In this document: piece after piece, positions 9,893 to 22,050 of the stretch
How the letters are laid out: each line of letters opens with the position of its first letter
How positions within the stretch are numbered: position 1 is the stretch's first letter
Assembly: GCA_036426205.1 (NCBI GenBank)
Contig: WSYH01001252.1
Span: forward strand, 1 to 64,000
Direction of reading: 5' to 3'
DNA length: 64,000 nucleotides
From: Ascaphus truei
Taxonomy: Eukaryota > Chordata > Amphibia > Anura > Ascaphidae
Translations under genes and position numbers: made by a program
Notes under the pieces: generated by a model
Database searches by the model: none
What the model was told of the DNA's origin: nothing
Seen by the model: only the letters and a program-made list of their open reading frames with translations

Positions 9893-10989
9893 TGTGACAG
9901 GGAGGAAAGGGTTAATACCTGATTTGCCATGCATTACTGTTGTTGCCCTGTCCCCGCCATTTTTATTCCCCATGTGCAGGCCATTCCCTGTCTGTGAGGG
10001 TAAAAGACAAGATGCATTGCTTGCCATACCCTCTAACCAACACATGATAGCAGATCTTAAATGTAAGGCAGGATGTATTTTTTTTTGTAAGTCAAAGCAG
10101 GAATTACTTGGACCTCCAGCTGTGATATGGGTGAATGAGCTTCGGTATTTTTATGACCAAGCCTCAAAGGGTTGTAATTATTTTTATGATGGAGCCTCAA
10201 AAGGCTCCCACAGATTTAGAGTCCCCCTGTCTAAAAGAGTGTCAATTATGACAAGACCCAGAGGCCCATAATGTATACAATACTGCAACCCTGGTTTAGT
10301 GGTTTGGCTTATTTTATTCATTGCACCTGCATTTGAGCGCCTCAGCCACTTTCCACATGTATACAATACTGGCATACTGATGCACAGCAGATGTCAGACT
10401 AGTGACACCTTTAAGTCAAAAATCAGACTTAGTGGCCCCAAGTTATGGGTGTAGCCCAGGTATGCTAAGTGGCATGGGCGTCAACCTGACCCATGCGCCC
10501 TGCCCACCGGACAGCCCTTTTGACCGGTCTTAGGAACTGTGGGTAACTTGGCTATTCGTGGGTTTTTTTTGTTCCCACGAGGGGATTGGATCCACATGTT
10601 AAAGATAGCTTTGGGCAGTCTATAAATGTGGCTTCCCAATTATTCCCAGTGTGATTCCTGAATTTTAATCCATGATGTAAAGATGCAAGACTTTGTTCCA
10701 GTACAACAGCAACCAGTCCAGGAGTGAAGGGGTTAACAACCACATAACCACAGGACTTTTAAAACCAAGGCTGCATTTCTTGCACTGGCAAGCAAAGGAC
10801 CATTTCTTTCGTTCCAAGGACAATTTATTTCGTTTCCTCGTCCCAGTGAGTGTAGATTTAAGTGTATTCTTCAAATGTCGTGTGTTTGTCTATTAAGGAA
10901 ATAAATAACAATTTATTTTGCAACTTGTTCTGTTCAATCAAGTACCCAGAAATATAAATGTGTTGATAAAAGTTGATGACATCGTGACA
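9893..10989 (+). repeat. 3' LTR (1097 bp)
   Basis: Same ends as the 5' LTR. The 88 bp excess is nearly all the 71 bp insert plus its 15 bp target duplication at 10271-10371. Other differences are scattered substitutions, suggesting a moderately recent insertion. Confidence 0.95.
10286..10356. mobile_element. 71 bp retroposon insert within 3' LTR
   Basis: Bounded by ATGTATACAATACTG at 10271-10285 and 10357-10371; the uninterrupted site is present in the 5' LTR (about 3926). The insert matches the last ~75 bp of the element at 6787-7199, including CCTGCATTTGAGCGC. It is a severely 5'-truncated member of the same family. Confidence 0.85.
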
Positions 10990-11200
10990 GCCTTCCCTGT
11001 TGCTGTGGCTAGCCTGTCCCTGTGATTTCCTTGTTCCAGAGGCTAGCCTGTCCCTGTGGCTTCCCTGTTCCAGAGGCTAGCCTGTTCATTTGGAATCCCT
11101 GTTTCTTACCCCGGACCGTGACCCCGACCTTGCTGCCTTCCTCCTGCCCTGACCCCTGCCTGCTTACCGACCACAGATACTCTAATATGACTCTGTCCCT
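10990..11200. repeat. Imperfect repeats of AGGCTAGCCTGT type
   Basis: Four to five imperfect copies of a CCCTGTTCCAGAGGCTAGCCTGT-like unit, about 30-35 bp each. This is the right half of the tract into which the LTR element inserted. No gene. Confidence 0.6.
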
Positions 11201-12190
11201 GGGCTCTGGTCGGTTTATTGGCATCTCTACCTCTGCCCTGCGGGTTCGCTTCCTGATTGAAGATGAGCATCGTCACACATGGATACTAAAAATCAAACAA
11301 AATAGAAAAGCAATTAGACCAAGATAATTAATTTTACTAGCAGCAAAAAGGCAATAATTATCAAATGGCTCGCCTCAGACTCGCCCAATGTGGAATTACT
11401 TAGATCTCTACTTTACAAACGAGTCGCCATAGAGAAAGTAGCAGACCAAAACACATTAGATTTTCTAAAGGAAAATTGTCTAATCCAGTGGAGCTGGTTC
11501 ATAGACCGGCTCCGAAGGGAAGGCCAAGAAAAGCTCAGCTATGCACTAAGCCAGATCCAAAGGCAACTAGAGAATCGGGTTCACTTAACTGAGGAAAAAG
11601 CTATAGAATGATCAGGAGTCAACATCAGTCCTTGGACTAAACACCAAATAAGAATTAGTAGACAGAAAATAAATTATAGATAGAAATGCACAGCGAGTTC
11701 AAACAAACCCAAAGTTACTATTTGCCCAGTTAAAATGGCACAGTTCCCAAAAATAAGAAAATAGGTCGTATTGCAAATCTCAGAATATTATAATTTTCTC
11801 CATGTGTTATATCAACAGATTATATCAATGTACTAACCTGATGTTTTATTGTATAAACCCCTGCAAGATATTCTATTTTCTGTACTAAAGTATATATGAT
11901 ATGTAACCAAATTAAAAAAAAAATTTTAACATACGATTTTTCCCATTTTGCTGCTTTGAAAGTATTTCCCTGTGAGATATGTAATCAGCGAACTTAATAG
12001 TCCAATTACATTTAGCATATCATATATTATACTGTATATGGTCTCCGTCTGACCATTGTCAATCAGCTCAATAGTTAATGCAGTAAGGATCATGAGTATC
12101 ATATACTAACCAATCATGGACAAGCTACTCAGAGGACAGGGGCTGGGCATACACTACCCAGATACCACCCTCAGACAGCTGCTGGAGAAG
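11201..12190 (+). pseudogene. L1 ORF2 C-terminal tail and AT-rich 3' sequence
   Basis: The frame from about 11335 reads LLAAK followed by IIIKWLASDSP and ELLRSLLYKR..DFLKENCLIQW, resembling the extreme C-terminus of Tx1-like L1 ORF2; the frame ends at 11611. About 550 bp of AT-rich sequence without ORFs follows. The whole segment recurs at about 32700-33830. Assignment to L1 rests on weak similarity. Confidence 0.45.
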
Positions 12191-12212
12191 AAAGATTCCA
12201 GTTAGCAGCAGT

Positions 12213-12395
12213 CCTAGGGGTATACTCTATAGGAGAATTGATGCAGAGTCCTAGGGGTATACCCTATAGGAGAATGGATGCAGAGTCCTATGGAATATAC
12301 TCTATAGGAGAATTGATGCAGAGTCCTAGGGGTATACTCTATAGGAGAATGGATGCAGAGTTCTATGGAGTATACCCTATAGGAGAGTTAGTACA
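12213..12395 (+). repeat. 37 bp monomer array (about 5 copies)
   Basis: Units of the form CCTAGGGGTATACTCTATAG followed by GAGAATTGATGCAGAGT. The same monomer forms arrays at 26925-27295 and 33830-34645, where it sits directly upstream of L1 ORF1. Here it runs instead into the 95 bp minisatellite. Confidence 0.92.
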
Positions 12396-14085
12396 TGGTG
12401 CACAGATTTATAATGAGAGATGTATCACAGTCTGCTTCTCTTCCCCAGTTGCCCACCTTGGGGGAGAGTCAGTAGGAGGAGTTGGGGGAGGAGTTACATG
12501 GTGCACAGATATACTGAGATGTATCCACATTCTGTCGTCTCTGCCACAAGCTTTTACCTTAGGGCGAGTCAAGTAGGGAGGAGTTGGGGGGAGTTACATG
12601 GGGCACACAGATTAGGAGATGTATCACATTCTGCATCTCTCTGCCCCAGCTTCCAACCTTGGGGAGCGGTCCAGTAAGTAGTAGGAGGAGTGAGTTGGGG
12701 GAGTACATGGTGCAAAACGATTATAATGAGATGTTCACATTCTTGGCTCTGCCACCAGGCTTGCACCTTGGGAGGAGTCAGTAGGAGGACTGTGGGGAGG
12801 CGTACATGGTTTGCCACAGATATTAATGAGAATGTATAGCGTTCTTTTTTTTTTCTGACGTCTTGCCCCAGCCATTGCACCTATGGGGAGAGTCAGTAGG
12901 AGGAGTTGGGGAGGGCGAGTTACATGGTGCCAGATTATAATGCTGACGATGTATCACATTTGCATCAACTTGTCCCAAGCCTGCCACCTTGGGTGGCAGA
13001 GAGTAGGAGGTGTTGGGGAGGCAGGGAGAGGATCAGTGAATAGGGGCAATATTATAATGAGATTTGTATCACATTCTGTGTCGTTCCAGCATGCACCTTG
13101 GGGAGAGAAGAAGTCAGTAGGAGGAGTTGGGGGGAGTTACAATGATGCACAGATTTAATGAGATGTATCACATTCTGGTGGCCCCTGCGTGCACTTGGGG
13201 AGAAGAGGTCATAGTAGGAGGAGTATTGGGGGGAGTTACATGATGACAGATATAATGAGAGGTATACCATTTCGCGGTCTCTTGTCCCAGCCTGCACTTG
13301 GGGAGAGGTCAGTAGGAGGAGTGTTGGGGGGAGGAGTTGGGAAGTTCCATGAGAGTTACATGATTGCACAGATTATACTTGTGTATGAGTGTATCACATT
13401 CGCGTCCTGTCCCAGCCTCTGCACCTTGGGGGAGAGTGAGTAGGAGGGGGAAGTTGGGGGGAGTTAATGGTGCACAGATTAGAATGAGAGTATCAACATT
13501 CTGAGTGCTCTGCCCCAGCATGCACCTTGGGGAGAGGAGAGTAAGTAGGAGGAGAGGTGGGGGGGAGTTATTCTTTTAGGGGGAGTGGAGTTACATGTGG
13601 GGACCCCGGGAGGTGACATGATGCACAGATTATAATGAGATGTATCACATTCGGCGTGTCTGCCCCAGCTTGACCTTGGGGAGGAGGGAGAGGTCCGTAG
13701 GGAGGATGTTGGGGGGAGTTACATGAGCACAGATTATAAGAGATGTATCACATTTGGTCTCTGCCCCAGCTGACACTTGGGAGAGTCAGTAGTAGGAGGA
13801 GTTGGGGGGAGTTTACATGGGGGCAACAGATTTTAATGAGATGTTATCACATCTGCCGTCTCTCTGACCCAGCTTCACTGGGGGCGGTCAGTAGTAGGTA
13901 GGAGGAGTTGGGGGATAGTACATGGTGTCAGATATGATGAGAGTATCACTTCTGGTTCTCTGACACAGCTGCCACCTTGGGGAGAACCCCCCCACACGAG
14001 AGTCCAGTGGGAGAGTGCAGTGGAGGGTTGGGGAGGAGTAGGGAGTTAGGAGGGAGAGTTACATGGTGCAAGATTTTGTATTACT
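12396..14085 (+). repeat. 95-96 bp minisatellite (about 17 degenerate copies)
   Basis: Each unit contains TTACATGGTGCACAGATTAT, a TGTATCACATTCTG block, CTGCCCCAGCTTGCACCTTG and GTCAGTAGGAGGAGTTGGGG. Copies differ by many one-base indels. The same unit occurs reversed at 38580-40790 and 42840-43340. Open frames inside it are repeat artefacts. Confidence 0.92.
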
Positions 14086-14099
14086 TATCAATTTTTACA

Positions 14100-17020
14100 A
14101 AGGACTAATCCCCCTATAGAGGGGGGGGGATATTTAATTTGACTGGGGGCCGGGCTGCTGGTCGGCTTACAATCCCCCCCCCCCCCCCACCCATGCAGGT
14201 TCCTTAAATCCTCTCATAAAGATTTCCGACTGTCGCCGGCCACCGATTGGTTTCCATGTTTAAAGAAAACGGGATTTCTTAGCTGATAGATTATTCCTTT
14301 TGTCTTGGTTGCTAACCATTTAAGATCGCCGGCCCCGCTTTTTTTCACTCTGTTTTGTCGGCAGTCCTCTCTAATTTGTTAGGGAGTCGTTCATTTTTAG
14401 TATTTTATAAGCCTCGCCCTTAGTTCTTTACTTGCTTTTGTTTTAGTAACCACAATAGCTTCCCTCTTGGGTCTGCCAAACATATGAGAGGATGATTGGC
14501 CCCTCATGTCCGCTTTACTTAGATGTTTCCAAGAAGAGGGGCGTGGTTCTGTCTTTATGGGCTTCTTGTCTACTCAGATTCCTTCCACGCTGTGTATAGG
14601 TATTCTTTTTGGAATTTAACATTTTGGCTAGGTAAATTCGGGAAGAGGAATCTCCAACTATTTGGGCTGCTTTGAGTGTGTATACCCACCAGTTCTATCG
14701 CCAAATTACACTGCGCCGCATGAGTCTGAGATGATGATTTTCCCATTCAGTTTTAGAGATTTTGCTTAGCATCCTGTTCATTGGTGTAAGTAAAATATCT
14801 GGCTTGAGAGAGAGTCGTAGCCTGAGGTAGAATGTTGTACTCTTATCCGTTGGGGTAAAAGTTTGCCAGGTCTCACCTATTGAGGTTAGTGAACCTTTCA
14901 TGATATGACATATTTTTGGTTTGAGTATTGTTTATGGGGCGCCCTTCTGAGCCCAATCGGTCCAGTATGTGGTCTGGGGGGGGGATAGCGTTCAATCATC
15001 CCCCTACAATTATTATGTGGCCATTTTGTTCCCACCCCCACACCCCCGTCCTCCCCAAGCAGCTTCTTGGGTAAGGTCTTTGAAGTTTGGGGTTGTACGT
15101 CATAAGGGACCATATGTTGATGTCTTCCCAGAATATATTTTCTCTCCCCACACAAAATCTAGATTTTTTTATTAGCCCTTGTCTTCCGGTCCTGTAACTG
15201 TTTCTGAGGATAAAAAGATGGTAGGCATGAGGGAGTGGCTTAGTGAGAAGTAAGAAGACACTGATGGCACTCCGAGAGTTTGCCAAGCCTGTTCTCAATT
15301 CCCGGGGTCGGCTCCTTGGACCTTGGGGCATAGTCATTTATCTCCCCTGTGCCTCAGGCCACAAAAACATTAGATGTAAGCTCCACCGAGGCGCCTGGAA
15401 GGGACCTGCACCTGCAAATACATGTCTCTGTTAATAGCGCTACATATAACTAGCAGAACTATACAACCAACATGCTATTTAGTTATTATTATTAGTATTA
15501 TAAAAACCTGCAGGGGTGGGTTTCTATTGGATCCAGGATGGCTCCTCTGCCTTTCTTTTAGTAGGGGATGGGGAGGAATCCACACTGACTTACCAATCGC
15601 TATGGAGGACCACACCGTCAGAGCACAATTAAACTTCCAGATGTTAAGCGGAGGCTCCTGTTTCCTGGAGTAGAACTAATATCTACCACATCTGTCTTTC
15701 TATCTACTTTCACCACCTTGCACGGTGGCTCCCGTCCCCCCAACCGGATCCATTTTTTAATGGCATTGTGGTTTATTGTACTTGCTTTTGTGGCAGCTTT
15801 ACCTCAGTTTATTGTTTCACTCCTGTTTCCCCTGCCAGTGCTGTGGCATGTCTTGTGCGTTGATTGAGCCTTGACGATTGCTTTTGGATCTTGGGGACAT
15901 TGAATCACCTTGTTAAACTAGAACATTAACTTGGAAAACAATAAACATCAACATCACATCACTTTCCATTTTAAAAGACATGCTCTTTTCCAGAGAGCGC
16001 GCGGCCACGCCCTTTCCCTCCATTAGTTATTTCGAACGCTCCTTTGGAGAATGAATTGCCTTGTTTGTCATTTATTCCGGTCTAGTTTGAGTACTTGTAG
16101 TACCTTAGCACCTAATTTGAATGGGCTACGGCCTCCGCCTACCACCTGGAAGTGTGTGAGGAAACATTTTATTTTATTACCTTTATTAGCCCAACTGAGA
16201 ATGATCTTATCCTATATTTTGGGGCTGTCAGCGTTTCTCCCCGTCCCCAATTGGTTGTAGTTACTATCTCATTGGCTCTCTAACTTCTTTCTTCAGGGAT
16301 TATTGTTCATGGAGATTTATTTTCACGTCAAGCGTCCCCTGACATCTATCAACCCCCTTACACCCCGTCCCACCCCCCAACTAAGAGGTTCTGGTTAGTT
16401 TAGTTGGATCAATGGGACCCTCCAGCTGGTTTATTAGACCTTGATATTAACTCTATCACAGAGGCTGTTTTTTGTTTCTGTGTGATCAATTATTCCAATA
16501 AGGGCAGGGGCTGTCCGATGTGTTTGTACTGAGAGTTTCGGCCCCCTAATCCCAAGTGGCTATGCACCCCTGCTATGATTTTCTCCACATCGGGATCCAA
16601 CCTCCTTTCCCCTCCCTGCATTAGCGGGGTTTTCCGCTATCCCTCTTCACTCCATCTCCATTCCCAACCCCCACCTCAGGTCACACTCCACCTGCCATCC
16701 CTGGCATTCCACACAGCCACGCCCCCCCCCCCCCCCCCCCCCAGCCCCCACCGCCTCAATCCCCCACGATTCCCAGTCTCAAAAACCTCCGCCTATGTGA
16801 TGGGCCCGTTGGATCCTTGGGAGTCTCTGAAGAGCAGTTGCGGATTCCGAGCCTCCGCCTCCTCCCCCCCATTGTTCTCTTTCGGTGATTGAGTGGCGGG
16901 AGTCATATTTCAGGCCCCAAAGTCACACACGTCTCGGCTTTATGTGTGTGGCATTTCTAAGCAAGTTTCAGGAGCCCGGCAATTGTTCCACTTTCCCCCC
17001 ATCTCCCGACCCCCTTTCGA
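14100..17020 (-). pseudogene. L1 (Tx1-like) copy, ORF2 endonuclease region, minus strand
   Basis: Reverse complement of the material at 28960-30800, 34650-38560 and 42090-42800, which in + orientation encodes L1 endonuclease segments. On this strand 14950-15150 gives the region around the GGDWNA-type motif. Homopolymer runs (C at 14175 and 16720) and indels destroy the frames. A SINE-like insert lies at 15215-15505. Confidence 0.65.
15215..15505 (-). mobile_element. SINE-like insert with (TAA)n end
   Basis: Minus-strand copy of the 30314-30590 element: a TAA-type run at one end, TAGCGCTACATATAACTAGC, and the GGGGCATAGTCATTTATCTC block. It lies at the same point inside the L1 as the 30314 copy, so it predates the inverted duplication. 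Confidence 0.65.
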
Positions 17021-17027
17021 CAGCGAA

Positions 17028-19109
17028 TGGTAATGTGGTGCTCAGCATGAAAACCCATAGGGTATTAAAGTGAATGGAGGTGGAGGGGGTTTGGTCAGCG
17101 CACGGATTTGCTCGAACGTAGAGATAAGATGATAGGGAGATATGGAACACTGGGTTATTAGTGTTTTAGTAATCGAACGGGACAATACAGCCAAAAGAAA
17201 CTTGGAATTAAAAATGTAATGAAAAATATAGTTTTAAAAAGCTTTTAAAAATATTTGGAATTAAAGAACCTTGGTAATTAAAAAAGTAAAAATATATAAA
17301 TGTTAGAAATATTAAAAATGATTAGAAAAAAACCTTAAATAAAATCCTTAAATAAAATTTAAATGGAATTGTGTGTTTTTTTATTTTTGTGAACGGAAGC
17401 AGAATATGTGCTATATGTGGATGACTACACCAGGGTGTGTTTAATAGCCTGTTGTTGGTCTGAGGTTTTGAGGGTAAAAAGGGGATAAGGGGGCTGGTTA
17501 GCAGAGTTTTAATGTGCAGTCTTTCCTTCACGGAATGCGGCTAAAAACAATAGCTTTATCACCCTCCTGGGTGGAGGCAGTACGGGGTGCTTCTGCTCCC
17601 GGGGGCCCCAATAGAAGAAAGGGCCGAACTCGGTGACGGGAGCAAAATAAAATTTATAGATACAGAAAACAAAAGTCCAAATAACAAATGCCATGCGGTA
17701 CAAGCTTTAAAACAGCCCAGGCATCAGCCTGATCGTCCGGTGATTTATTCCTCTCCCAGTACAGCTCCCATGGTACGCGTCCGACGGCTCGGGAGGTGCG
17801 GGCCGGTAGTTGAGAGGAGGTCTCACGGATTGATTGTCGAGGCTGGCTGGGGGTACTTCAATCAAATGGGCTAGGCATGGGAACAACTAGCTTCGAAATA
17901 ATGCTTCGTCAGGGATCATGCCGGTAGATGCCCTGGACTTCCCTCTTTGTAGGCAAATACCTAATTGATGATTGGAAAATGGTCATTAAACAATTGGTAT
18001 TGGTGCCAATGATTTAAATAAAAAAGTAGCCAGAAACGACCTTATGAGGGTGGGTGTTAGATAATGCCCAATAATAGAAAGACCAATAATGCTAAACTCT
18101 ATAATACATACATAAAATATGTTACAAGTAGTGACAATGTTATACACGAGATAATCATGCACACATGATACTATCAGTTATATGAGACATTCCTCGCTCG
18201 AGGTGTGTTGTAGCAATTAGGTTTAATTTGTGCAATCTACAGAAATTTTAAAAAAATCTCGTAAACTTTGGTTAGCAGGTGCAGCACAATGCATTGTGAA
18301 GTAGTAAACCTTTTCTAAGAGAATTCCTTCCAGCAAATTAATTTCATACCTAAAAGTGGCCCTGCACGTAGAACTTCTTTGATGTGGGGACATTTAAACT
18401 AAAAAGCAAAAAAGCCAAGCTCAGATGGATGGATTTTAAGTAAATCTAAAAAATTTAAAATAATAAATATTAGAATATAAAAATGTATTGTAAATAAAAA
18501 ATTGTATAGATGCAAAAATGAGTGTAATTGGGGCTACCTATGGTTATCGCTTATATTTAGACTATCTGTCCATGGAAAAAAAATATATATATATATGGTG
18601 TTGGTTACCCAGTTTAGGTGAATATGTTAAACAAGTACCCTGCTGTGTGTCTTGACTCCCCCTTGCGGTTAGTTTGGAGATGTCAATGGTGACGGAATTA
18701 GAATTGGAATAAGTAGAATTATCCTAACAAATATGATAGTTCAGTAATTCCAACATAATGGTCAGTAATTGAATGATGTATGGAAATTGGATTATTTTAG
18801 TAGGGTTCATTGGGGATTTGACCCTATGATCATATTAGGCCTTGCTTAAAACGACAGAGTGATAAGTGGACTGTGCTAACAGAGGCAGATGGGACCTCAT
18901 GACTTGTTTGCACATATGCGATCAGAGAGAGTACAGAAATTCTGCAATTGAGAATAACAAATGTGGGTAAAGAGTATGGTGTGTTTGTGTTACAGTCTTA
19001 GGTGAAGTTTTATAAAGTATTAAAAGTATCCTTGTCTATGTCTTGCCTCCCCCTGGTGGAGGTTTAGTTTTACAGGGAATGTTGGCTGGTGTCTGGAATG
19101 GGGATTTGG

Positions 19110-19148
<39 letters not shown>

Positions 19149-19550
19149 CCTTTTATAATGTGAGTTCAAAAGAATAGTAATTCAAAATGATGCTCAATAA
19201 ATTTGAGAATTGTGGGTACCGAATTCTTTAGTGTGGTTGCTAGTATTTCATGGGGATTTGTCCCCACAATCATATTGGCACTCACTCAAAAGCAGTGTGT
19301 GAGAAGGTACTGTGCTACGCAGAGGCAGATAGAATGTCATATGTAGACTCGTTGGTGCATATGTGAACATAGAGAACATAAAACATAGAGGAATTCAAAA
19401 TAATACAATTGTTGACGGTTGAAGCGAAGTACGTGAATCATTCAATTGCGAAGTACTGGGTCCAATATTCGGAGGGGGATTGGGAAGAAAAGAAGAGAAG
19501 AAGGGAGAGAGAGAAGAGGAAACGTGCTTAGTGTGTTAAAATAACATGTT
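17028..19550 (-). repeat. Left arm of long inverted repeat around a Penelope-like element
   Basis: Reverse complementary to 22030-24300. Examples: CTCGCTCGAGGTGTG near 18190 against CACCTCGAGCGAGG near 23236, and the block near 19330-19400 against 22080-22150. The arms are imperfect with many indels. AT-rich, with an (A)n run of about 34 at 19113-19146. No coding potential. Its outer end (GGTAATGTGGTGCTCAGCAT) also appears reversed at 28935-28958. Confidence 0.75.
17893..17926 (-). ncRNA. Degenerate hammerhead-ribozyme-like motif (PLE terminal repeat)
   Basis: Read on the minus strand: CTGACGA, then GCATTATTT, then CGAAGCTAGTTG. This fits the hammerhead core CUGANGA, stem II, GAAAC-NN-GU, with base losses round the GAAA. 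The inverted arm has the matching copy at 23513. Hammerheads in PLE terminal repeats are established; activity of this copy is unlikely. Confidence 0.4.
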
Positions 19551-19689
19551 TCATTCAAGAAAAAGCACCGATGTCGATGTCAATGTTAAGTCCTGGGGGA
19601 TGGCTTAGAGTCTTTAGTTTATATAAATCCATAGTGTTCTTCCTTTCTTATAGTTTTGTAAGTCTATTCCCCATCTCCAAAGGGGGGGG

Positions 19690-22050
19690 GATCTGTTTAT
19701 GGTCTATAATTTGTCAGGCCTGAGGGCTCCCCCTGATGCTGTAGTGGTGAAAAATGTTTTTTTGACACGCGGTGGTCATAAACTGTCGTCGGATGTTAAA
19801 AAGATGCGTAAAAGAGTTCATTTTTTGGCTACGAAACCACTCAGTGGTCGGCTGGTGCGGCCGACATACTGTAGTCCACAGGGGCAGCGTAGGTAGATGA
19901 GACCACGTCAGTCACTCATTGCAATGATAAAGTGCTTGGTTTTTTTTAAATGTTGCGCCTGTTACTATGTGAGTGAAAAAGCTATTTTTTGTCGTTGCCC
20001 CTTGTTTGCAAGCTGTGCAAGTACTGCAATTATTAAAAACCTTTGGCTGTTGATAAGCCAATTCTACGTCCCTTTTGGAGTTATCAGTTGCTAAGGATAC
20101 GGCTGGGTCGCTAATTATTCTTATATTATCTGCTTTTTTTAAGATTGACCGGGTCTTTCTGGGACCCGGTTAGTTTCTAGGGGGTTCCATTTCTCCTTGT
20201 AGAAGGTCTGCCAGTTGTTTATTAAGAATTTGTTGTATTTTGCCTGAATCCTGGCGGAATGGGCAAATCCTGTGATGCCGATTTTCTATTCCTCCCAAAT
20301 ACATTTAAAGTTCTGATAGAACACCAGGAAGACCGATCATTTCGGTTATGGGTGGTATGCTCTATCACCTCACGACTTCAGAATATAAGACATTGCCCTA
20401 CAAACCTTACGCGTGGGGAGAAGTCATACCTCAGAGGACACCACCAAAACTATCAATCTGATAGAAAAAACAGCATGGAGCCCAGATTTTATACTCGCAC
20501 ATTGAGGTAACATCCTATCACAGCCATTAACCACGAGGATGGTATTCAGCCATTGATGGACATTAACATGACCCAACGTTCTTATAGCACGAAATCTTTT
20601 ATTATAGAGGAGTATTAACTTTATTTTTAAAACCTACCTTTTAACTTTGATTGGGAAGTAATACCTACAAAAATGCGGCACCGCAATGGCACGAATTGCA
20701 CCAAGCTACGCCAATCTTTTTATGGACGGCCTGTGAACAGGACAAAACTGGTCCCATACATGAATTTAGCGCCAGATTGGCGCTTGGCGGAGATATATAG
20801 ATGATATCTTCGTCATCTGGAAAGGTTAGCGAGGAGGATCTAACGTTCTGAGAATATATTCAATGACAACGAACTCAATCTTAACATTCACGGCCTGCAA
20901 AAACCCCATCTCTGTAGATTTTTTTAGATCTAAACAATCTATGTCGAGAACAGTTCTATCAAAACAAAACATTTTCAAGAAAGTAGACTGCAAAAAACTA
21001 CCTACTGAGAAAAGCTGCACCACAAAAAGTGGGCTATCTAACATTAGGCCCCAGGCCCAAATTCGCCGTATCAGGCGGAATTGCAGCGACGGTAGAAACA
21101 TTTTAAAGAACAAGCAGACATATTAAAAATCGGTTTTTATTAACAAAGGATTCAACAAAAACTCACTAGATGAATCCATTAAGAGACAGGTCTCCACAAC
21201 GACGAGATATCATAAAAAACAACACAAAAAAACAAACCGACAGAAAAAATTTTAACGTCGCATTTTTAACTCAATACAGCAGGATTCAGGCAAAAATTAA
21301 ACAAATTCTTAATAAACACTGACACCTTCTACAAGGAGATTGATTTGGGTTTTTTTTGACACCCTTAGAAAATACCTCCCGAAAGACCAGGCGTCATCTT
21401 TAAAAAAGCAGATAAATATAACAGAATATAAATTAGCACCCAGCCTATTTAGAAATGATAATCCCAAAAGGGACGAGAAGTGGCTATCAACAGCCAAAGG
21501 TTATAAGTGCGTACTTGCAAAGCTTGCAAACAAGGGTCAAACGCCAAAATAGACTTTCATCACATGAACAGGGACAATTTAAAACCAGCACTTTATCAAT
21601 TGCAAGAGTGAATAAGTGTGCGTCTATACTAAGCTGCCCATGTGGACTACAGTATGGTAGGCCGTAACAAACGACACTGAGGGTGTCGTATATTGGAATA
21701 TTTTGTAACATCAGACTGACAGGTTATGACCCACAGCGTGTCAAACATTTTTCACTACAGCACAGGGGAGCCTAGGGCAGACATATAGAGCAATAGAAAC
21801 AAGATTTCCCCCCTTGAGAGGGGGAGCTAAGACTTACAAAACTAGCAAGAAAGGAGACACTATGGATTTATAAAATAAAAGACGCTTAGCCACCCCAAGG
21901 ACTTAAACTTGACATCGAACACATCGGGGCAGTTTTCTTTGAAGGAAAATTGTATATTTAAACACACTATCCGTTTCTCTTCTTCTTCCTTCCTTCTCTT
22001 CTTTCTCCCAACCCCCTCCCGATTTGGAACCAAGTCAATTCGCAATTGAA
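19690..22050 (+). pseudogene. Penelope-like element, RT plus GIY-YIG region, heavily decayed
   Basis: Frames give the PLE order. VYNLSGL with downstream basic segment (19699-19896) resembles the N-terminal domain. MRHRNGTNCAPSYANLF (about 20672-20725) and RYIDDIFVIWKG (20791-20826, YIDD at 20794-20805) are RT motifs. GYKC.TCKACKQG (about 21500-21540) is the cysteine-rich linker, and LSCPCGLQY (about 21633-21660) is the start of the GIY-YIG endonuclease domain. VKHFSLQH and PPLRGGAK follow near 21735-21830. Stops and frameshifts occur every 50-150 bp. It sits at the centre of an inverted repeat with 2.4 kb arms. Confidence 0.8.

Larger units (their letters stand above)
3550..10989 (+). mobile_element. 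Gmr1-like Ty3/gypsy LTR retrotransposon, complete but inactivated
   Basis: Two LTRs that begin TGTGAC and end GACA bound a 5.3 kb interior, with GCCTT duplicated at 3545-3549 and 10990-10994. A primer-binding site and a polypurine tract sit at the expected interior edges. Coding order is gag, zinc knuckle, protease, integrase, reverse transcriptase, RNase H. Integrase before RT is unusual for Ty3/gypsy and is the hallmark of the Gmr1 lineage first seen in cod. At least four frameshifts, two stops and a 413 bp insertion inactivate it. No envelope gene is visible. Confidence 0.93.

Noticed and set aside
12213..12395. Possible CRISPR-like repeat with 37 bp period
   Set aside because: Monomers are adjacent with no variable spacers and form arrays beside L1 leaders.
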